Below, in pieces: positions 51,659-61,101 of a stretch of 64,000 bases of DNA; position 1 is the stretch's first letter, and every line of letters begins with the position of its first letter. The stretch is from JAAZBV01 sp964460435. Its GTDB lineage: Bacteria; Desulfobacterota; DSM-4660; Desulfatiglandales; HGW-15. The stretch is taken from the NCBI GenBank assembly GCA_964460435.1, contig CAYWRH010000002.1, forward strand, positions 35,942-99,941, written 5' to 3'. The translations under genes were made by a program, and so were the position numbers. The notes beneath the pieces were generated by a model. The model saw nothing but the letters and a program-made list of their open reading frames with translations, made no database searches and was not told where the DNA came from.

Positions 51659-53023
51659 TCAGCGTTCTGCCCTCTTTTTTGCATTTGTATCCATGATCAG
51701 GGCAAGCCTCTTATCAGTAAGCGTATAAAAAAAGAGCATTATAATGAATGCCACAAACCCTGCTCCAGCCGGGATATAACAGATTATATTCATCAGCCCC
51801 TGTAAAAATTGTTCATCCGGCACCACATTGGGCACATACCCTATTAATTCAAGCCCTGCTGTAGCCATTGTTCCTGCAATGGCTGTTGCCACTTTGGATG
51901 GCAGGGTCAGCATAGACATTACAAAGGCGCTTGCATCCTTCCCTGTCTTGTAATAGCCATACTCTGCTGCATCCATATACATTGCCTGACGTATGGGGTA
52001 GACTGTCCCCGCTCCAAGCACAGATATAGCAATTATGACAATAAAGGCGTAAGGATGATAAAGGCCAAATATCCTCAGGACAATATAGCCGATCACCCCG
52101 CACAGCCCGGCAAAGAGGTATGTCTTTTTTTTGCCAAGGATATTTACAATTGCAGGAGAAATGAATGTGCTGGCAAACACTGCTAAAGCCAATATTAGAT
52201 TATATGGTTTCATGAGCTGCTCATTTTGAGCTGCATATTTGAAATAATATGCAGCCATTGCCCCCAGGCTGTAGACTCCCAGGTTTAGGGCAATATCTGC
52301 AGAAATGATAGTAAGAAGAGGCCTGTTTCCAATAAGTTGTCTTGCCATCTCAATAATGGTCCATCGGTTTGATTCTTTCAGATTATTACAGGGATCATAT
52401 TTATCATAATCCCTTATTTGAAAAAACAGGAACCAGTATCCGAAGACCTGTATAACAGCAAGAATCCCAACCGTATAGAAGTACCCCCATGTGGTGCTGG
52501 TTGCGCTTAGTCTGTAAAGAATACCCAGCACAATATATGCGTATAGAATCTGGCTTCCCATTCTAAACTGGAAATTCCTGGTTGAGAGGCGCAATCTCTC
52601 CTCTCCGCCTTTTGCCAATACAGATATCAAACCCAGATGGGCATTATAGGCAAAGTTGAGGCTGATATGGGCTATCATATATACAAGGCTCAGGTAGACT
52701 ACCTTATAGCCATAGCTTAAAGGCAGGTTGGTAAATGTAAGGGTAAAAAAGATACATGTGAAGAGAGGAGGAAATAAAAGCCATGTCCTGAACTGCCCCC
52801 AGCGGAACCGGCTCTTTTGTATAATGCTCCCGGTTATCGGAATGGAAAAGGCATCAACAGTATGAGTTATTAACATTATAAGCGCAACATGGCCGGCGCT
52901 TATCATGGCGACATCTGTCAGGAAGATAGCATAATACTGAGTAGCCAGGCTTATCATCAGTGTGAAGGTGAGGCTTGCAAAGCCATAACTGTTTACAAGC
53001 AGTCCGGAAAGCCTTTTTTCCAC
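51659..53023 (-). CDS. MFS transporter of the GPH (MelB-like) sugar:cation symporter family
   Basis: A 454-residue inner-membrane protein with about 12 hydrophobic helices. The pattern of the glycoside-pentoside-hexuronide family is seen in MITHTVDAFSIPITGSIIQKSRFRWGQFRTWLLF (helix 2 and the Arg/Gly-rich loop), and YPIRQAMYMDAAEYGYYKTGKDASAF between helices 8 and 9. The substrate is not evident: relatives move sugars, uronides and, in deltaproteobacteria, organic compounds. Start is GTG 53023, with AAGGAG 9 bases before. It follows the HdrA gene by 82 bases on the same strand, so partial co-transcription is possible. Confidence 0.82.
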   Translation of the reverse strand: MEKRLSGLLVNSYGFASLTFTLMISLATQYYAIFLTDVAMISAGHVALIMLITHTVDAFSIPITGSIIQKSRFRWGQFRTWLLFPPLFTCIFFTLTFTNLPLSYGYKVVYLSLVYMIAHISLNFAYNAHLGLISVLAKGGEERLRLSTRNFQFRMGSQILYAYIVLGILYRLSATSTTWGYFYTVGILAVIQVFGYWFLFFQIRDYDKYDPCNNLKESNRWTIIEMARQLIGNRPLLTIISADIALNLGVYSLGAMAAYYFKYAAQNEQLMKPYNLILALAVFASTFISPAIVNILGKKKTYLFAGLCGVIGYIVLRIFGLYHPYAFIVIIAISVLGAGTVYPIRQAMYMDAAEYGYYKTGKDASAFVMSMLTLPSKVATAIAGTMATAGLELIGYVPNVVPDEQFLQGLMNIICYIPAGAGFVAFIIMLFFYTLTDKRLALIMDTNAKKRAER

Positions 53024-53105
53024 CAGTCAAATCTCCTTAGTCCTTAGTCTTGTGTATATCTTCCCGCATTTTTTTAATTTGATATCTTCGGGGGCAAGAT
53101 TATCA

Positions 53106-55544
53106 CTATTTTTCAAGTTTTGCTATTGTTTCTGCTATCTCCTGCCTTGTAACACCTCTTCTTAACTCTTCCATCCTTTTCATGACCCCCGCAAACCTCA
53201 TGCCCTCTGCAGCGCTTATCCATTCAAGCTGGAGCCGTTCAGGTCTTATGCCCTCCTTTTCCATCTTTTTCCGAACCTTTTCAATGCGTTTTTCAGTCCA
53301 GTGGTTGGCATCTATGTAGTGGCAGTCACCAATGTGGCATCCGCTCACAAGTATTACAGGGGCGCCCTTTTTAAAGGCATGCCATATGAATGCATCATTA
53401 ACCCTGCCGGAACACATGGTGCGTATTAGCCTTGCGTTTGGCGGATACTGTAGCCGTGAGACACCCGCATAATCCGCTCCCGCATATGAACACCAGTTGC
53501 ATGCAAAGGCAAGAATCTTCTCCTCGGGCTTCTCTTCCAGCATGGCGTCTATCTGGCCTGTAATCTGTTCATCTGTAAAATGGTGCATGGTAATAGCGCC
53601 AAAGGGGCACTCTGCCGCACATGTCCCGCAGCCACTGCATGCGGCGGTTGCCACATGGGCAGGGAGCCTTTTCTTTTTATCAACCACAATGGCATTATAG
53701 GGACAGACCTCTGCGCAAATGCCGCATATCTTGCACTTATCAGGGTCAACCTCAGCGGTTATTGCCTCTGCCATGATCTCACCCTTCTGCATAAGCCTCA
53801 GGGCACGCGCTGCTGCAGCAGATGCCTGGGTAACACTCTCCTTTATATCCTTTGCGCCTTCAGCGCACCCTGCATAAAATACGCCCCTTGTTGCAGCATC
53901 AACCGGCTGGAGCTTCGGATGGGCTTCAAGAAAAAAACCATCTGAGGTCAGCTGAAGCCCGAGCATCTCCTGGATCTTCTGTGTTGTGGCCGCAGGCTCA
54001 ATCCCCACAGCCAGCACCAGCATGTCAAGCTCATGATATTCAAGCGTACCGGTGGCAGTATTTTCAACAGCAACCCTTACACCGCCATCAGGCAATTCCT
54101 CCACGCTTCCGGGTAAACCCCTTACATACTTTGTTCCAGCCCGTTTGCTCCTGGAATAGAGGTCTTCAAAACCCTTTCCAAAGGCCCGGATATCTATATA
54201 AAAGACCTTGATATCCATGTCAGGATCATGTTCCTTCAGCACAAGGGTGCTTTTTATGGTATTCATACAGCAGATGTTTGAGCAGTATGTCTTCCCCCTT
54301 CTTTTTGAACGTGAGCCCACACACTGGATAAATCCAATGGATTCCGGCTTTTTACGGTCAGAAGGTCTTAAAAGCCTGCCCTGAGTCGGCCCCCCGGCGT
54401 TTACAAGCCTCTCAAATTCCAGGCTGGTAAGCACATTTTCAAACCTGGTATAGCCGTATTCATCAAGCACCCTCGGATCATGGGGTTCAAGCCCTGTAGC
54501 GACAATTATTGCGCCCACATGCTCTGTAATTGTTTCATCAGACATATGGAAATCAATACATTTTTTCTTGCATGCCTCATAACACTTGTTGCAGACAGTT
54601 GGGTTATTGCCCAGGCACTCATTGGGGTTAAGCACATATGCTGAAGGCACTGCCTGCGGGAAGGGGGAATATATGGCCTTTCTTGATGATAGCCCCATAT
54701 TGAACTCATCGGGTCTTACAACCGGACATACCTTTGAGCAGTCACCGCATGCGGTGCACTCCTTCTCATTCACATATCTGGCCTTTTTTATTATCTTTAC
54801 ATCAAAATTTCCAACATAACCCTTAACCTCAGTAACCTCACTCAGGGTGTGTATCCTTATTTTAGGATGCCGACCGGCATCTGTCATTTTAGGGCCAAGT
54901 ATTCAAATGGAGCAATCCATTGTCGGGAATGTCTTGTCAAGCTGGGCCATTACACCCCCTATTGAAGGCTGCTTTTCTACAAGAACTACCTCGATCCCGT
55001 TGTCTGCAAGGTCAAGCGCTGCCTGAATGCCTGCAACGCCTCCCCCGATTACCATAGCGCGCCGTGCCATTGGCAGTCTCTCCTCTGTCAGCTCTTCATT
55101 CTGAGCAACCCTTGAGACAGCCATTTTAACAAGATCATACGCCTTCTCTGTTGCCGCATCCTTTTCATGCATATGAACCCAGGAGCACTGTTCACGCAGG
55201 TTTGCCATCTCAAGAAGATAGGGGTTAAGCCCGGCATCCTTGAGCATCTGCCTAAAGGTTGCTTCGTGAAGCCTCGGTGAACATGATGCTACAACAATCC
55301 TGTTAAGCCCGTTGTCAGCTATATCTTTACGAATCTCGCGCTGTCCCTGCTCACTGCATGCGTAGCTGATCCCCTTTGACACGCATACGCCCGGCAAGTG
55401 TGAGGCCCTGGCAGCAACCCCGTCACAGTCAACACTCTGTGCAATATTAAGCCCGCAGTGGCAGACATACACCCCTGTTTTTACCTCTTCGGGGGCACCT
55501 CCAGAGGAAGATCCATCTGCCAGACTTTTCTTTAATGAACTCAT
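53106..55544 (-). CDS. hdrA: HdrA-MvhD fusion with selenocysteine at residue 214 (UGA at 54903-54905)
   Basis: FAD-containing heterodisulfide-reductase subunit A, the bifurcating core of Hdr complexes, 812 residues if the in-frame UGA is read as selenocysteine. Visible in order: N-terminal cysteine domain (VYVCHCG, residues 25-31), FAD fingerprint VIGGGVAG (165-172), then TMDCSI, UGA, ILGPKM, where other HdrAs have DCxxC. Fe-S motifs follow: CTACGDCSKVCP, the CxxxxxxxxCxxCxxxC group, CKICGICAEVCP and CSGCGTCAAECP. The C-terminal 130 residues are MvhD-like (FACNWCSYAGADYAGVSR). Without recoding the frame splits into 213 and 593 residues with homology running straight through the UGA. It follows the MvhD-HdrBC gene by 19 bases. 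Confidence 0.88.
54866..54905 (-). promoter_or_regulatory. Selenocysteine UGA with bacterial SECIS-like hairpin in hdrA
   Basis: TGA at 54903-54905 is followed after 21 bases by GATGCC-GGTC-GGCATC (54866-54881), a 6-bp stem with a GGUC loop. The E. coli fdhF element also presents GGUC at its apex. The distance from UGA to the loop (27 bases) lies within the range accepted for bacterial SECIS elements. Confidence 0.75.
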
Positions 55545-55563
55545 ATCTGTTTCCTGTTATAAA

Positions 55564-57144
55564 TTATACCCAATAAATTGTCTTTGCTATGGCGCTTGTA
55601 ATATCCATCATATCCATCTTAAGATTATCGCCCCTTACGGCATCCTCCATTGCACAGCGCAGATGTATCTGACACTTGGGACAGGCTGTAATCATGAGCT
55701 CATTCCCGTTAGCCTTTGCCTGCTTAAGTCTCTCCACCTGCATCGCCTTGCTGAATCCGTCACAGCCGGTCCATGAGCTGTTCCCGCAGCATGTTGATAT
55801 ATATTTAGAGGTTGCTTCATCTATATTGCCGTCCGCAAATTTCTCCATCAGTTTCCGGGGCAATTCAGCAAGGTTGTTAAATCGGCTCTGACGGCATGCA
55901 TCCTGGTATGTGATCTTTTTTCCCAGGGATCTAAAACCTACAGCGCCCTTTTCTATCTCCCTCTCAAGAAACTCATGTATGTGGGTAACCTTTACAGGGA
56001 GTTCAATACCGAATTGCCTGTAGTCATTTGAAAGGGAGTGATAACATTCCGGACATGCGGTGATAAGTTCCTGTGCGCCGCTCTCTTTTATTGCCTCAAG
56101 ATTGAGCCTTGCAAGTTTTATAAAATTCTCCCTGTCGCCCGACCATAACAGATCATGACCGCAGCACCTCTCCCCCTCCATCACATCAGGTTCAATATCA
56201 AAAAAATTCAGGAGACGGATACTGTCCTCAAGGATATTTTCTGTTTGAACCTTCAGATATTCCCTGAAAAAGATATCAAAATATGGGGCGCACCCCCCAA
56301 AAAACATGACAGGGCTTCCCTTTTTTATTCTTACTTTATCAGAGAGCATTTTATATCTCTCAGGTTTGAGCCCACGGGAGGTCATTGCACGCATCATGCT
56401 CTGGAAAAAGCCGCCATGCGCCGGTTCCTTTGCCATGTTCTCTCTTTTGTAATAGGCCATCATGTCCTTGATAAATTCAGGAAAATTTACCGCTGAAGGA
56501 CACCGTTCATAGCACACCCCGCAGGTAAGGCATGCATTTACAGAATCTCTTACCTCCTTTGTATCTGCCCTGCCTCCTATAATGTCATTTGCAATAGCCC
56601 TGGGTGAAAATGGCCTGCCCGCAAGGGCAAGCGGACATGCAGATGTGCATTTACCGCAGTCCTGGCATGAGTATACATCATGGGCAGCCAGAATTTCATA
56701 GGGAGTTAGAGGTTTCTCAAACTCTTCCCACAGTCTTGTGTCGGCCTGAATGGGGCTTTTTCCCAGTTCCTTTATCCCTTCTGTAAAGCCCTTTAAAAAG
56801 GCAAGAAGCTCGTCAGACTGGTCAGGCAGAAAATTTTCAAGCCTGAGCCTTCTTTCACCAAGTCCGAGCATGGCAAGTATCTCTCTTGTCTCATTCGCAT
56901 TTTTCAGGGCCGATGAAGTTCCGCTCCCATACCTGCACGAACCTGAAGCGCACCCTAAAAGTATAACGCCATCTGCTCCCATCTCAAATGCCTTGAAAAG
57001 CAGTGCCTTTGTTATGCGCCCGCTGCATGGAATGCGTACCATCCTGATCTCATCGGGGATATCAGCGCGCCTGTCCTGAAGATTCAAATAGGCGGCATGG
57101 GGGCACCAGTTACAGCAAAATAATATTATTTTATATTCATCCAT
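55564..57144 (-). CDS. Fused MvhD-like / HdrC / HdrB (HdrD-type) protein
   Basis: A 526-residue soluble electron-transfer protein. Residues 1-130 are MvhD-like (FCCNWCPHAAYL, IPCSGRI, LLGCASGSCRYGSG), the [2Fe-2S] link. Residues about 155-225 hold two [4Fe-4S] motifs (CQDCGKCTSACP from Cys160, CLTCGVCYERCP from Cys205), as in HdrC. The C-terminal half has two CCG domains as in HdrB (ERCCGHDLLWSGD and ISTCCGNSSWTGC), which hold the unusual cubane clusters that reduce disulfides or similar acceptors. The ATG follows GGAGAAAATTAATA and lies 2 bases after the preceding stop. It would accept electrons from HdrA in the complex. Confidence 0.88.
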   Translation of the reverse strand: MDEYKIILFCCNWCPHAAYLNLQDRRADIPDEIRMVRIPCSGRITKALLFKAFEMGADGVILLGCASGSCRYGSGTSSALKNANETREILAMLGLGERRLRLENFLPDQSDELLAFLKGFTEGIKELGKSPIQADTRLWEEFEKPLTPYEILAAHDVYSCQDCGKCTSACPLALAGRPFSPRAIANDIIGGRADTKEVRDSVNACLTCGVCYERCPSAVNFPEFIKDMMAYYKRENMAKEPAHGGFFQSMMRAMTSRGLKPERYKMLSDKVRIKKGSPVMFFGGCAPYFDIFFREYLKVQTENILEDSIRLLNFFDIEPDVMEGERCCGHDLLWSGDRENFIKLARLNLEAIKESGAQELITACPECYHSLSNDYRQFGIELPVKVTHIHEFLEREIEKGAVGFRSLGKKITYQDACRQSRFNNLAELPRKLMEKFADGNIDEATSKYISTCCGNSSWTGCDGFSKAMQVERLKQAKANGNELMITACPKCQIHLRCAMEDAVRGDNLKMDMMDITSAIAKTIYWV

Positions 57145-57146
57145 TA

Positions 57147-60100
57147 TTAATTTTCTCCAAGCCTGTAACCAAGAAGAAGCTCTTCAAGTGTCTGTTCAAG
57201 GTATGCCTGATCTCTGAAAGGGCTGTCTGCCGCATTTGACGGGCACACCGAAATGCAGTTACCGCATCCCTTGCAGAGCATTGAATCTACCACAGCAACA
57301 TATGCCCCTGTATTACCAGGCTTAAGGGATATCGCCTGATAGGGGCACACATGCAGGCAGCGTCCGCAACCACGGCACAGGCTGCCGTTAATAGTAACAA
57401 GAAATCCCCTGTACTGCCTTGGCCCCCTGGGTATGGCTGCTGCCGCAAGGGTTGCGGCAGCAAGACCCTGAGTATTTTTTGATATCTGGATCAGGGGAGG
57501 ATCTGCTAAAAAAAGCCCTGAAATGGAGGTAGCGCCCGGATTCAAAAATGGGATATCCCTTTCATTTTTCTTCTGCATCTTTACCTGAACTGCCTTTCCG
57601 GGGAGGCCGCCATTAGGATGGTACAGGGAAATGTTTCCTGATTTTTCGCCCAGGATCACACTGCCCACGGTAAATGTCCTGACAGCAGTGCCGGTTTTTA
57701 CATTAATCTGAAAGTCACCCAGGGTTCCGGTGATGGAGGAGACCTCTGAACCTGTAAAGCTGTGGATATTGGGATGGCGTATGGAACCTGTCAGGGGATT
57801 CTTTTCAGTGCCAAACATATATACCTCATACCCCAGTTGGGCAAGTGTCTCAGCGCTTGTAATGGCCGCCCCGGTCTCTCCGATAACGGCAGTGGTGAAG
57901 TTGAATGTCCTCACAGGCGCAGGAAATGGCAGGAGCTTTGAGGCCCTTCCTATGCTCCGGTCAATAAGCCCTTTAAAGGATTCAATCGCAAGGGATTCAT
58001 CCCTCTTCATGAGACGCAGGACCTCGCCCCTCAGGTTACATGTCTGAACCATTGACCTGCTGATGCGGGTACCGTTAAACAGCGCATCCTTGAGCCTGCT
58101 CCTCTGATCTGTGCAGGCGCTGCAAACATAGTCAAGAGGGCAGCAGACACAAGATGCCAGAACCACCCTTGTGATGGCCTTTTCCCTTACAATATCAAGT
58201 ATGCGGGTAACCCCTTCGGGTATGCATAGAGAGGTCAGAACCTCTGTATGAGCAATCTCCGGTCTGGAGCAAAGCTTTTCAAGATATTTGGTCATCTCTT
58301 CTGACCAGCCGAATGAATCATTGCACCGGCAGGCAAAAACGCCAATCCTTATTTCATCTGTCAGAATTGTATCAAGGGGGACATAGGATATTCCATGTCC
58401 TTTCTGCCTTTTAGATGACTCTTTTAAAAGCAGCATTGCCTTTGAAGCAGCGGCAAAACCCCTCTGTATCATGGCGTACACATCCGTCCTTGCAGAGCTG
58501 GGTCCATAGGCCCTGATTACATCCTCTCCCTTTATCTCCCTTGCCATTAAAGGGTCAGCGACTATAAGAACCCCTGCGATCTCATTCAGTGTCTGGGCAG
58601 CTTCATTATGTATTATTGCATTATTCACTCCGCATGCCTTAATACACTCAAGGCACTGGGAACAATTGCCGCACTGAAGGCACCGTGCCGCCTCGTATAT
58701 AATCTGCTCTTTGCTGAGACCAGGAGAAACCTCGGTAAAACCATCTTTTCGCAGTGATGGCTCAACCTCCTTTATATCTGCCCTTGGCTGCTTTTTAATA
58801 TTATCTGTTAAAGGGGTATACTCCCTGGAATCAACCCTTGCGGGCCTGTTATAAAAATCAGAGGTTATGCCTGCAAGATCATTCATTATTTTTGCTGCGG
58901 CAACCCTTCCACTGGCCATTGCATTTACAACAGAGCTGGCGCCTGTAACAGCATCACCGGCAGCATAGACACCCTTAAGGTTTGTACAGCCGCTATTATC
59001 AGTCTCTATATACCCCTTTGCGCTAACACAAATGCCCTTTCCGGACTTTATATCATGGTATGCGCCATCCTGACCAATGGCCACAAATACCTGGTCAAAT
59101 GAGATCTCAATAGAGGGGCTATCGGGGATAATCCTTGGCCATGCAACGCCATTGGCATCAACTGGCCCCGGCTGAGTGGGCTTAATGCGGAGAGCCTGAA
59201 GATTGCCGTCGGCACCAAGGAACTCCACCACCTGGCATCTCTCTCTGATATGTATCCCCTCATCTATTGCCCCTTTTATTTCTTGGGGATCTGCCGGAAT
59301 CTTGTCAATAGCAAACCATGAGAGTATGGTAACATCTGCGCCTGTACGTCTGATAACACGGGCCATATCAAAGGCTGAATTGCCATCGCCTATTATGGCT
59401 ATATTTTTTGCAAGGGAGGGATGCTCATTTCTATAGTATTTATTAAGAAAAGAGAGACATCCATATACACCCTTGAGACCTTCGCCGGGCACGCCCAGTT
59501 TCCGGTCTGACCATGAACCTGTTGTAATGAGCACTGCATTATATTTTTTTTTCAGGCTTTCAATGTCTCTCGGGATATTTACATGACGGTCAGCAACTAT
59601 ATTTACCCCTTCCGATTTTAATACTGACAGTTCCCTGTCAACTATTTTTCGCGGCAGCCTGTGGGGGCCGATCCCGTATCGTAAAAGGCCTCCTGCCTCT
59701 TTTTCCTTTTCAAAAACAGTAACTGAAAAGCCCTTTCGCACAAGATCAGCAGCAGCAGCAAGCCCTGCAGGCCCTGAGCCAATAATGGCTATGTGCTCCT
59801 TTCTTAAAGGAGGGGGCGGATCAGGGAGTCTTTCATTCTCATCAAAAGCCGTATCAGCAACATATCTTTTTATCTCACGTATGGCTATGGCATCATCCAC
59901 CTCGGTTCTACGGCATGAATCCTCACACGGATGTGTGCAGATCCTTCCACATATGGCAGGGAGCACATTGTCCCTCCTTATAAGATCAAGCGCCTCCCTG
60001 TATTTTCCTGCCTTTGCAAGGGCAATATACCCCTGCGCATTCACACCAAGGGGACAGTTTGTCTGGCACAGGGGGGCCTTATTCTTTTCTATCACGGCCC

Positions 60101-60527
60101 GTCCGGGGAGACTCAAACGGCTGTTCATGCGGGCAGGTTTTGCGCCTGTATCTGATATAACCGGGCAGATATCAACGCACTTTCCGCAGAGGGTGCATCT
60201 TTCCGGGTCAATAAAGGTTTGATGTTTTTCAAGGCTGACACTGAACCCCTGCTGACTGTGCCTTATCTTGCTTACCGTGGCTGGAAGAATGCAGCGTATG
60301 CTTGAATTTCTCAGTATCCTGACAAGGCCAGGCCTGTTTGCATAATTATATGTCACACCCGAATCGAGTTGATAACACTCCTGTGAAAGCTTATCATCCA
60401 GGTCTGTATCTGTATCAACAATGGTGACAGGAATCCCAAGCTCCCCGAGTTTGTTTGCAGCGGCTATTCCGGCAGGGGTTGCGCCAAGTATCATAACATT
60501 ATGCAGTCGGTTTTTAGGGCTCTTCAT
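57147..60527 (-). CDS. Giant HdrA-like/GltD flavo-iron-sulfur protein
   Basis: A 1126-residue cytoplasmic protein. A first FAD fingerprint (ILGATPAGIAAANKLG, about 14-29) leads into a [4Fe-4S] site CTLCGKCVDICP. A complete GltD-like unit follows: CQTNCPLGVN, CGRICTHPCEDSC, FAD site IAIIGSGPAGLAAAADL (about 248-264) and NADPH site IAIIGDGNSAFDMARVI. Then a Cys-rich segment (CLQCGNCSQCLECIKAC), an HdrA-like cysteine domain (IGVFACRCNDSFG), a degenerate third nucleotide fold (VIGETGAAI, losing the GxGxxG) and two C-terminal ferredoxin motifs (CRGCGRCLHVCP, CKGCGNCISVCP). It could link NAD(P)H to ferredoxin and the Hdr subunits. It overlaps korC by four bases (ATGA). Confidence 0.82.
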   Translation of the reverse strand: MKSPKNRLHNVMILGATPAGIAAANKLGELGIPVTIVDTDTDLDDKLSQECYQLDSGVTYNYANRPGLVRILRNSSIRCILPATVSKIRHSQQGFSVSLEKHQTFIDPERCTLCGKCVDICPVISDTGAKPARMNSRLSLPGRAVIEKNKAPLCQTNCPLGVNAQGYIALAKAGKYREALDLIRRDNVLPAICGRICTHPCEDSCRRTEVDDAIAIREIKRYVADTAFDENERLPDPPPPLRKEHIAIIGSGPAGLAAAADLVRKGFSVTVFEKEKEAGGLLRYGIGPHRLPRKIVDRELSVLKSEGVNIVADRHVNIPRDIESLKKKYNAVLITTGSWSDRKLGVPGEGLKGVYGCLSFLNKYYRNEHPSLAKNIAIIGDGNSAFDMARVIRRTGADVTILSWFAIDKIPADPQEIKGAIDEGIHIRERCQVVEFLGADGNLQALRIKPTQPGPVDANGVAWPRIIPDSPSIEISFDQVFVAIGQDGAYHDIKSGKGICVSAKGYIETDNSGCTNLKGVYAAGDAVTGASSVVNAMASGRVAAAKIMNDLAGITSDFYNRPARVDSREYTPLTDNIKKQPRADIKEVEPSLRKDGFTEVSPGLSKEQIIYEAARCLQCGNCSQCLECIKACGVNNAIIHNEAAQTLNEIAGVLIVADPLMAREIKGEDVIRAYGPSSARTDVYAMIQRGFAAASKAMLLLKESSKRQKGHGISYVPLDTILTDEIRIGVFACRCNDSFGWSEEMTKYLEKLCSRPEIAHTEVLTSLCIPEGVTRILDIVREKAITRVVLASCVCCPLDYVCSACTDQRSRLKDALFNGTRISRSMVQTCNLRGEVLRLMKRDESLAIESFKGLIDRSIGRASKLLPFPAPVRTFNFTTAVIGETGAAITSAETLAQLGYEVYMFGTEKNPLTGSIRHPNIHSFTGSEVSSITGTLGDFQINVKTGTAVRTFTVGSVILGEKSGNISLYHPNGGLPGKAVQVKMQKKNERDIPFLNPGATSISGLFLADPPLIQISKNTQGLAAATLAAAAIPRGPRQYRGFLVTINGSLCRGCGRCLHVCPYQAISLKPGNTGAYVAVVDSMLCKGCGNCISVCPSNAADSPFRDQAYLEQTLEELLLGYRLGEN

Positions 60528-61099
60528 TGTACGACTCCCGTGTCGCCGCTTGACTTTTTCCAGCGGCTTTTCATGGTGGCCAGTGCAAACTCGTACCCCC
60601 TGTCAAATGCCTTAATATTTATATCCACTGTCTTCTGGGGCACTGATTCAGAGACCGTTTTTTTTGCAGATTCAAGCGAAACAGCATTCGTAATGCCAAC
60701 AAGAAAGCCTACCATAATGATATTGGCCATCATTTTAAGGCCCATCTCTTCTGCGAGCCTTGTTGCGGGAACAGCATAGCAATCAACAGGTTTATTAAGC
60801 TTTATAAGATCCTGGTCGATTATAATTATTGTATTTTCAGAAATTATATCTCTGTATTTGTCATATCCTGCCTGGGACATGCAGACCAGGATATCAGGGA
60901 CATTTATATAGGGGTAATATATCTCCTGATCAGCTATGGTCACCTGTACGCTGCATGCGCCCCCCCTTGATTCAGGGCCGTATGACTGAACCAGAGAACT
61001 CTCAAGCTTATCAAAAATTGCGGCTGCCTTGCCCACAATACGGCCAGCCAGGATAACCCCCTGCCCGCCAAAACCTGTGATGATTATCTTTTTCTGCAT
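60524..61099 (-). CDS. korC: 2-oxoacid:ferredoxin oxidoreductase, gamma subunit
   Basis: The POR-gamma-type subunit, 191 residues, that stabilises the TPP enzyme and binds CoA. The glycine-rich opening IIITGFGGQGVILAGRIVGKAA and QSYGPESRGGACSVQVTIAD are diagnostic. It ends with the helical segment VPQKTVDINIKAFDRGYEFA. GGAAG precedes the ATG. The order delta-alpha-beta-gamma is that of 2-oxoglutarate:ferredoxin oxidoreductase (KorDABC), though related 2-oxoacid enzymes share it. The stop overlaps the start of the giant flavoprotein gene. Confidence 0.9.
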   Translation of the reverse strand: MQKKIIITGFGGQGVILAGRIVGKAAAIFDKLESSLVQSYGPESRGGACSVQVTIADQEIYYPYINVPDILVCMSQAGYDKYRDIISENTIIIIDQDLIKLNKPVDCYAVPATRLAEEMGLKMMANIIMVGFLVGITNAVSLESAKKTVSESVPQKTVDINIKAFDRGYEFALATMKSRWKKSSGDTGVVQ

Positions 61100-61101
61100 T
61101 A

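Noticed and set aside
53106..55544. Two separate genes (213 and 593 residues) or a nonsense pseudogene in place of one hdrA
   Set aside because: The reading frame and homology continue across the single TGA, the TGA stands exactly at a conserved Cys, and the following hairpin fits a SECIS element.
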